DNA from: Veillonella sp.
GTDB lineage: Bacteria > Bacillota > Negativicutes > Veillonellales > Veillonellaceae
Assembly (NCBI RefSeq): GCF_019414865.1
Contig: NZ_DXLG01000061.1
Coordinates: forward strand, 1 to 9,609
Direction of reading: 5' to 3'
Length of the DNA: 9,609 bases
Shown: piece after piece, positions 5,826 through 9,609 of the stretch
Position numbering within the stretch: position 1 is the first letter of the stretch
How the letters are laid out: each line of letters begins with the position of its first letter
The notes under the pieces: generated by a model
Seen by the model: only the letters and a program-made list of their open reading frames with translations
Told to the model about the DNA's origin: nothing
Database searches by the model: none
Position numbers and translations under genes: made by a program

Positions 5826-6581
5826 ATGGCTCAAGATACAATTAAATGTTATGACGGTCCTAGTGATGTAGTCCAAGCATTGGCGGAGGATTTTATTGAT
5901 TTTACTAATGATGAAATTAGCCGTACTGAAACGTGCATCGTTGGTATTACTGGGGGTACTGTTATAAATGGTTTGTTAGAATTACTTAACTCTCCTGAAT
6001 ATATTGAGCGCCTTAATTGGGAACGGATATTCTTCTTGTGGACTGATGAGCGTTTCTTACCACAAGCGCATGAGGATAATTACTTCAATCGCGTAAAACC
6101 TCATTTGCTATGCAAGGCAAAGGGGGCTGCTCATTTCTTGCCAATTAATACGGATTCTAAAACCGTACATGAAGCGGCTGAAGAATATGAAAAAGAGGTT
6201 CGCAATGTCCTAAAGGCATGTAAAAAATCTGGTCTTGATTTAGCGTTGCTTGATTTAGGCGAGGATGGTCATACGGCAGGATTATTTGCAGGCTCTCACG
6301 CACTGCGTGTAGCTGATCAAGATGTAGTGGCCGTTGAAGATGGCAAGGTATGGGAACGCATTTCTATGACATTTTCTTTCCTAGCAAAATCTGATGCTGT
6401 CTGGTTTACTGTGACTGGTGAAAGCAAGCGAACTGCATTGACAAAGGTATTATACCAACGCGAAGATTACGAGGATTTAACGTGGGAAAAACGCATTGGT
6501 CGTACATTGCCTGGTGCTGTGCTTTCACAAGAAGCTGTGACCTGGTATGTGGACAAGGCAGCCTATAATGATGTACACTAA
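5826..6581 (+). CDS. pgl: 6-phosphogluconolactonase
   Basis: The 251-residue product belongs to the DevB/SOL type of 6-phosphogluconolactonase, which hydrolyses 6-phosphogluconolactone to 6-phosphogluconate in the oxidative pentose phosphate pathway. Family motifs in order are the phosphate-binding ITGGTV (41-46, in place of the common LSGGSTP), WTDERFLP (72-79), the decisive LGEDGHTAGLF (144-154), RISMTFSFL (178-186) and LPGAVL (228-233). The DGHTAGLF form separates it from the related glucosamine-6-phosphate deaminase, which has DGHIAFNEP. AGGAGGT lies nine bases before the ATG. It heads a likely three-gene unit, with tatA 36 bases on and no terminator between. No zwf or gnd gene is in the window, so whether a full oxidative branch exists is open. 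Confidence 0.92.
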   Translation: MAQDTIKCYDGPSDVVQALAEDFIDFTNDEISRTETCIVGITGGTVINGLLELLNSPEYIERLNWERIFFLWTDERFLPQAHEDNYFNRVKPHLLCKAKGAAHFLPINTDSKTVHEAAEEYEKEVRNVLKACKKSGLDLALLDLGEDGHTAGLFAGSHALRVADQDVVAVEDGKVWERISMTFSFLAKSDAVWFTVTGESKRTALTKVLYQREDYEDLTWEKRIGRTLPGAVLSQEAVTWYVDKAAYNDVH

Positions 6582-6617
6582 AAGATGTAAGTTTTAGTAA
6601 ATATAAAGGAGATACAT

Positions 6618-6860
6618 ATGGGATCTATAGGAACACCTGAATTAATAGTTATATTAGTGATCGCTTTAGTTATCTTCGGACCTGGTAAATTACCTGAAGT
6701 AGGTAAAGCTATTGGTAAGGGCATCAATGAATTTAAAGATGCTATTTCGGGCCCTAAAAAAGCTGTTGATGAAACGAAAGAAGCCGTTAAAAAGGCGACT
6801 ACTATCGACGTAACAGCAGGGGCTAAAAACGACGATAAACATAAAGAATCTAATGATTAA
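6618..6860 (+). CDS. tatA: Twin-arginine translocase subunit TatA/TatE
   Basis: TatA oligomerises in the cytoplasmic membrane to let folded proteins with twin-arginine signals pass. The 80-residue product has the family layout. A short N-terminus (MGSIGTPE) leads to one membrane helix (about 9-20), then the hinge FGPGKLPEVG (20-29). An amphipathic helix follows (about 25-43, KAIGKGINEFKDA), then a charged, low-complexity tail rich in Lys, Asp and Glu. Length and tail suit TatA and not the longer TatB. AGGAGAT is placed well before the ATG. tatC is not adjacent in this window, so the translocase core must be encoded elsewhere. It is probably co-transcribed with pgl and with the HMA gene 14 bases downstream. 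Confidence 0.95.
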   Translation: MGSIGTPELIVILVIALVIFGPGKLPEVGKAIGKGINEFKDAISGPKKAVDETKEAVKKATTIDVTAGAKNDDKHKESND

Positions 6861-6874
6861 TAGGAGGTATCACT

Positions 6875-7183
6875 ATGTGTAAAGATTGTGGTTGCGGTGA
6901 AGATAATGGCGTTGTAACAAAGGTATTTACTGTACCTGGTATGATGTGCAATAACTGTAAAGAAACTGTTGAAGGTGCATCCCTTGGTTTACCTGGCGTT
7001 TTGAGCGCAGAGGTAAATTTGCCAGAGAAAACAGCGACTGTTTCTTTTGATCCAGCAAAAGCATCTGTTGATGTTATTACAAAAGCTATTGAACGTACAG
7101 GCTTTGAAGTAGAAAGCGTTGCAGATGGTGTACAAGAACATAGTCATGGTTTACTAGGAACATTGAAACGTTTCTTCAAATAA
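6875..7183 (+). CDS. Cys-rich heavy-metal-associated (HMA) domain protein, CopZ-like
   Basis: The 102-residue product has three parts. The N-terminus carries a compact Cys cluster CKDCGCGE (C2, C5, C7). The middle (about 15-82) is an HMA/MerP-fold domain with the metal site MMCNNC (C25, C28) in PGMMCNNCKETVEG and the usual later NLPEKTATVSFDP and TKAIERTGFEV. The C-terminus has a His pair (H89, H91) and ends in a basic amphipathic stretch, GLLGTLKRFFK. CopZ-type chaperones bind Cu(I) and pass it to P-type ATPases. They are about 70 residues, so both ends here are additions. The tail could touch the membrane and the extra Cys/His could hold more metal, both by inference. AGGAGGT precedes the ATG, and tatA ends 14 bases upstream. 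No metal ATPase or CopY/CsoR regulator is nearby. Confidence 0.88.
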   Translation: MCKDCGCGEDNGVVTKVFTVPGMMCNNCKETVEGASLGLPGVLSAEVNLPEKTATVSFDPAKASVDVITKAIERTGFEVESVADGVQEHSHGLLGTLKRFFK

Positions 7184-7193
7184 TCGAACCCAT

Positions 7194-7232
7194 AGGGCTG
7201 TATTGAAACACTGTTTCGATGCAGCCTTTTTT
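7194..7232 (+). terminator. Intrinsic terminator after the HMA gene
   Basis: GGCTGTATTGAAAC (7196-7209) pairs with GTTTCGATGCAGCC (7213-7226), with two G-U pairs, on a 3-base ACU loop. It is followed by TTTTTT (7227-7232). Its end is only 17 bases before the cupin start codon, which leaves no room for a promoter between them. It may thus act as a partial terminator or attenuator within a longer unit. Confidence 0.88.
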
Positions 7233-7249
7233 CATAAAGAGGTAATAAA

Positions 7250-7693
7250 ATGATACGCAAGTTTGATGCTAAAAATTTCAAGTGGGATGGCGTCGATACC
7301 TTGGTATATAAACAAGATGGTAGCCCTTTTAAAGATGTAACACGTCAAGTTTTATACGATGGGGCCTTTGATATTCCATGCCAATTCCGCTATTTTGAAT
7401 GCTTGCCAGGTGGGTATTCTACGCTTGAATATCATGAACATACACATATGGTTATGATATTCCGTGGGAAGGGGCAAGTCTTATTAGGCGATGAAATCCA
7501 TGATGTAGAAGCTGGTGATTTTATTGAAATTCCAGGTAAAACAATACATCAATTTCGGGCTAATAAAGGCGATTATATCGGGTTCCTTTGCTTAGTTAAC
7601 CAAGATCGGGACAAGGTAAAATTATTAACCCCTGAAGAGATGGATACATTGCGCTCTAATCCAAAGATTAAAGAATTTTTGGAAAGTTGCTAA
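7250..7693 (+). CDS. Small single-domain cupin protein
   Basis: A 147-residue protein with one conserved cupin barrel. The first cupin motif region is GGYSTLEYHEHTHMVMIFRG (54-73), with possible metal ligands H62, H64 and H66. The position where many cupins have a Glu ligand is Met or Ile. The second motif is GDFIEIPGKTIHQFRA (89-104), with ligand H100. An N-terminal extension of about 45 residues and a C-terminal helix (about 127-146) frame the barrel. A metal-binding enzyme or sensor is plausible, but cupins are too varied for a function call. AGAGGT lies about six bases before the ATG. It follows the HMA terminator by 17 bases and has its own terminator. Where its transcript begins is unclear. 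Confidence 0.88.
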   Translation: MIRKFDAKNFKWDGVDTLVYKQDGSPFKDVTRQVLYDGAFDIPCQFRYFECLPGGYSTLEYHEHTHMVMIFRGKGQVLLGDEIHDVEAGDFIEIPGKTIHQFRANKGDYIGFLCLVNQDRDKVKLLTPEEMDTLRSNPKIKEFLESC

Positions 7694-7695
7694 TT

Positions 7696-7735
7696 TATAT
7701 GGCGGTTATGTGTGATGACCGCCATATAGTTTTTT
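7696..7735 (+). terminator. Intrinsic terminator after the cupin gene
   Basis: TATATGGCGGTTAT (7696-7709) pairs with ATGACCGCCATATA (7715-7728), one G-U pair, around the loop GTGTG, then GTTTTTT (7729-7735). It begins two bases after the cupin stop codon. Confidence 0.92.
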
Positions 7736-7782
7736 ATAATCAACAGTAACTATTGATATGTGTAGTTTGATAGGGAGGTTCT

Positions 7783-9186
7783 ATGAATACCTTTACACGC
7801 GCCGCACTGACGGTACTGGTAGGACTTGTAATTTGGTTCTTGCCTCACACGGAGGCGATTAAGCCTGAAGGATGGCATTTATTAGCTATCTTCACGGCTA
7901 CAATTGTAGGTTTTATTTTACGACCTTGGCCAACAGGTATTATGGCACTCTTTGGTATTGTTGCGGCAGTAGCAACAAATTCTATTACCATGGTGCAAGC
8001 ATTAGGTGGTTACGCTGAAGCTAATGTATGGCTTATCGTAGCAGCTGTATTCTTTTCTAGAGGCATTATTAATTCTGGCCTTGGTAAGCGTATCGCGTAT
8101 ACTTTGATTCGCTCCTTTGGTACTAGTTCCTTAAAGTTAGCTTATGCATTGGCTTGTACAGATCTTATTATTTCTCCTGCCACGCCATCTAATACGGCTC
8201 GTGGAGGCGGTATTATTTTTCCAATTGTACAAAACATTTCGTTAGCCTTTGATTCTGAGCCAAATGGTAGTACGGCACGTCGTATTGGGGCATACTTGAT
8301 GACAACGGCTCATACGATAAACACCATTACTGTAACGATCTTCTTAACTGCTTGTAGTGGTAACTTATTGATTACATCCTTAGGTGCAAAATTATTTGGC
8401 TATGATATTTCATGGTGGGAATGGTTCCAAGCAGGTGTCATCCCTGGTGTAATTTGCATGATTTTGATGCCTTGGTTTATTTATAAAATCTATCCGCCTG
8501 AAATCAAGGAGACACCTCAAGCAGCGGTAATGGCTCAAAAAGAGCTAGATATACTAGGTCCTATTACAAAGGCTGAAATTTCAGTGGCTATTATTTTTGT
8601 ACTTTGTATTTTGCTGTGGTCCACAGCGATTTGGACAAAGTTACATCCTACTGTAGTTGCTATGATGGGCGTACTTGCTTGTGTAGTTACAGGATCCCTT
8701 ACATGGGAAGATATTTTAGGTGAACGTACAGGTTGGGATATCCTTATCTGGATGGGTACCCTCGTTGGTATGGCTGGTTTACTTGGCAAACTCGGCGTTG
8801 TTGCAGTATTTGCTGATTTTGTAAGTCAACATCTTGTAGGTATTGATTGGTTCTGGGCATCCTTCATTATCTCTGCAACCTTTGTATACTCTCAATATTT
8901 CTTTGCCAGTGGCACAGCTCGTATTACAGCATTATTCTCCGCCTTTGCAGCTATCTTGGTAGCAATGGGCGCACCAATTCCGTTTACCATCTTGCTCTTT
9001 GGTTTGATGAATAGCCCTGGCTGTACATTAACGCATTACAGCTCTGGTGTAACACCAATCTTCTTCGGTGCAGGCTATGTACCGCAAGGAACATGGTGGC
9101 GTGTAGGCCTTGCTATTTCTGTAGTAAGCTTCCTTATTCACTTCTGGGGTGGTACCCTCGGTATGTGGCTATTCGGTATTCTATAA
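7783..9186 (+). CDS. DASS-family anion (dicarboxylate/tricarboxylate) transporter
   Basis: A 467-residue membrane protein of the divalent anion:sodium symporter family, nearest in style to the bacterial CitT/TtdT/2-oxoglutarate-malate antiporter branch. About 12-14 hydrophobic segments fill the chain. The two family signature loops sit in each half: SPATPSNTARGG (131-142, with Ser-Asn-Thr 136-138) and FASGTARITALFSA (374-387, here Ser-Gly-Thr where many members have Ser-Asn-Thr). The stretch SPGCTLTHYSSGVTPIFFGA (411-430) is also typical of this branch. It likely moves a C4-dicarboxylate or citrate-like anion across the inner membrane, perhaps as an exchanger, which would suit an organic-acid fermenter. 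The exact substrate cannot be read from sequence. GGGAGG lies four bases before the ATG. The gene stands alone between two terminators, with no clear promoter in the 47 bases after the upstream one (TATAAT at 7735-7740 lacks a -35). Confidence 0.92.
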   Translation: MNTFTRAALTVLVGLVIWFLPHTEAIKPEGWHLLAIFTATIVGFILRPWPTGIMALFGIVAAVATNSITMVQALGGYAEANVWLIVAAVFFSRGIINSGLGKRIAYTLIRSFGTSSLKLAYALACTDLIISPATPSNTARGGGIIFPIVQNISLAFDSEPNGSTARRIGAYLMTTAHTINTITVTIFLTACSGNLLITSLGAKLFGYDISWWEWFQAGVIPGVICMILMPWFIYKIYPPEIKETPQAAVMAQKELDILGPITKAEISVAIIFVLCILLWSTAIWTKLHPTVVAMMGVLACVVTGSLTWEDILGERTGWDILIWMGTLVGMAGLLGKLGVVAVFADFVSQHLVGIDWFWASFIISATFVYSQYFFASGTARITALFSAFAAILVAMGAPIPFTILLFGLMNSPGCTLTHYSSGVTPIFFGAGYVPQGTWWRVGLAISVVSFLIHFWGGTLGMWLFGIL

Positions 9187-9191
9187 TATTC

Positions 9192-9224
9192 AAAAAGTCC
9201 CTCACAGTAGTGAGGGACTTTTTT
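9192..9224. terminator. Intrinsic terminator after the DASS transporter gene
   Basis: AAAAAGTCCCTCAC (9192-9205) and GTGAGGGACTTTTT (9210-9223) form a perfect 14-pair stem on the loop AGTA, followed by one more T. The A run on the left would let it work from the opposite side too. It begins five bases after the stop codon. Confidence 0.95.
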
Positions 9225-9421
9225 GTTCTACCTATTTACTAGTTTGTTATCGATTTATTTTCTATGTGTATTAGATAGGTAGTGTATTATTGTTATTGCT
9301 ATAGTTTTTATATATGGTAAACTTTAAAAATTTATATAATAAATCTATAGAATATTTATTGCACGACATTATATAAAGTGTTATTATTGTTTTATGATTA
9401 CAGATTACTTTAGGAGGAAAC
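9225..9421. other. AT-rich intergenic stretch before a small ORF
   Basis: About 200 very AT-rich bases. Visible are a 7-base inverted repeat, CTACCTA (9228-9234) with TAGGTAG (9276-9282), a copy of TATGTGTA (9263-9270), and several TATAAT-like strings, such as 9335-9340, without a matching -35. An open frame on the opposite strand (9271-9546) has AT-driven composition and I do not believe it is coding. Confidence 0.5.
9359..9387 (+). promoter_or_regulatory. Weak candidate promoter for the small membrane-peptide gene
   Basis: TTGCAC (9359-9364), 17 bases, then TATTAT (9382-9387, 5/6 to consensus). The -35 keeps only TTG of the consensus. The start would fall near 9394, with a leader of about 28 bases that contains the strong ribosome binding site. 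The AT-rich context makes false hits common. Confidence 0.3.
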
Positions 9422-9553
9422 ATGTTGGGTTTAGTCATTAGCTTGTTGATTATCGCGCTCGTCGTGATTATTAAAGACATTCGAATTATGAACAACAACT
9501 TAACACGTTTTTGTCTTAGAAGTTCCACGAATGGTTTAATATACAATCAATAA
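9422..9553 (+). CDS. Small single-pass membrane peptide (43 residues), unknown function
   Basis: ATG at 9422 is preceded by AGGAGGAAAC, a near-perfect ribosome binding site at the right distance, and opens a 43-codon frame to TAA at 9551-9553. The peptide begins with one hydrophobic helix (residues 1-17, MLGLVISLLIIALVVII). A charged KDIR and a short polar, mildly basic tail follow (RFCLRSSTNGLIYNQ) with one Cys. The arrangement is that of a single-pass inner membrane peptide with the tail probably in the cytoplasm. I recognise no family. It could be a regulatory micropeptide, a toxin-like peptide, or the start of a longer gene broken by a stop. No antisense RNA or partner is evident. Evidence is the ribosome binding site plus the sharp helix/tail layout. 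There is no homology evidence. Confidence 0.55.
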   Translation: MLGLVISLLIIALVVIIKDIRIMNNNLTRFCLRSSTNGLIYNQ

Positions 9554-9609
9554 GATTTGACTATACGGTTTGTTTCTTATGTGTATTTATTCCAAGGGAT
9601 ACATAGGTC

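Noticed and set aside
9271..9546. 91-codon minus-strand frame in the AT-rich tail
   Set aside because: It is rich in Ile, Asn, Lys and Tyr as expected from AT-rich noncoding DNA, lies opposite the better-supported 43-codon gene, and lacks a recognisable family.
9557..9609. TTGACT at 9557-9562 as a promoter for a gene beyond the window
   Set aside because: No acceptable -10 lies 16-18 bases downstream, and the window ends before any gene could be seen.
24..9609. CRISPR array, insertion sequence, prophage, tRNA/rRNA or defence island
   Set aside because: No regularly spaced repeats, transposase, integrase, RNA-gene signatures or known defence domains are visible on either strand.

Overview
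The window looks like an ordinary chromosomal stretch from a low-GC diderm Firmicute of the Negativicutes, most likely Veillonella. This is inferred, not searched. The grounds are an AT-rich genome (roughly 40% GC by eye), strong AGGAGG-type ribosome binding sites, textbook TTGACA-17-TATAAT promoters, rpsD standing alone, an rplM-rpsI pair, and a carboxylate (DASS) transporter suited to an organic-acid fermenter. Bases 1-23 are not biological: they match the end of the Illumina Nextera read-1 adapter, so the window starts at a contig end with untrimmed adapter.

Layout. On the minus strand, 53-952 encodes a LysR-type regulator. Everything else reads rightward. rpsD (S4) has its own promoter and terminator. 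rplM-rpsI (L13-S9) follows, with a strong promoter, a structured 5' leader and a terminator. Next come a doubtful small ORF and a 511-residue OpuC-type ABC transporter protein that fuses permease and substrate-binding domains. A PaaG-like enoyl-CoA hydratase/isomerase has its own promoter and terminator. A three-gene unit follows: 6-phosphogluconolactonase, TatA and a Cys-rich HMA metal-binding protein. After it come a single-domain cupin, a 12-14-helix DASS anion transporter with a terminator, and, in an AT-rich tail, a 43-codon membrane-peptide gene with a near-perfect ribosome binding site.

How the genes relate. Transcription units are short and mostly closed by clear intrinsic terminators, so the region is a string of small independent units and not one pathway. 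The ribosomal genes supply 30S and 50S proteins and show strongly biased codons. The OpuC-type protein (compatible-solute or quaternary-amine uptake) lacks its ATPase partner here. The lactonase, TatA and HMA genes appear co-transcribed, but no shared function is evident.

I found no CRISPR array, insertion sequence, tRNA or rRNA, phage gene or obvious defence system. The points most worth a second look are the adapter remnant, the rplM leader stem, an octamer (TATGTGTA) found only between genes on the plus strand, the small membrane-peptide gene, the 18-bp palindrome in front of pgl, and the Cys/His-rich HMA protein with a basic amphipathic tail.
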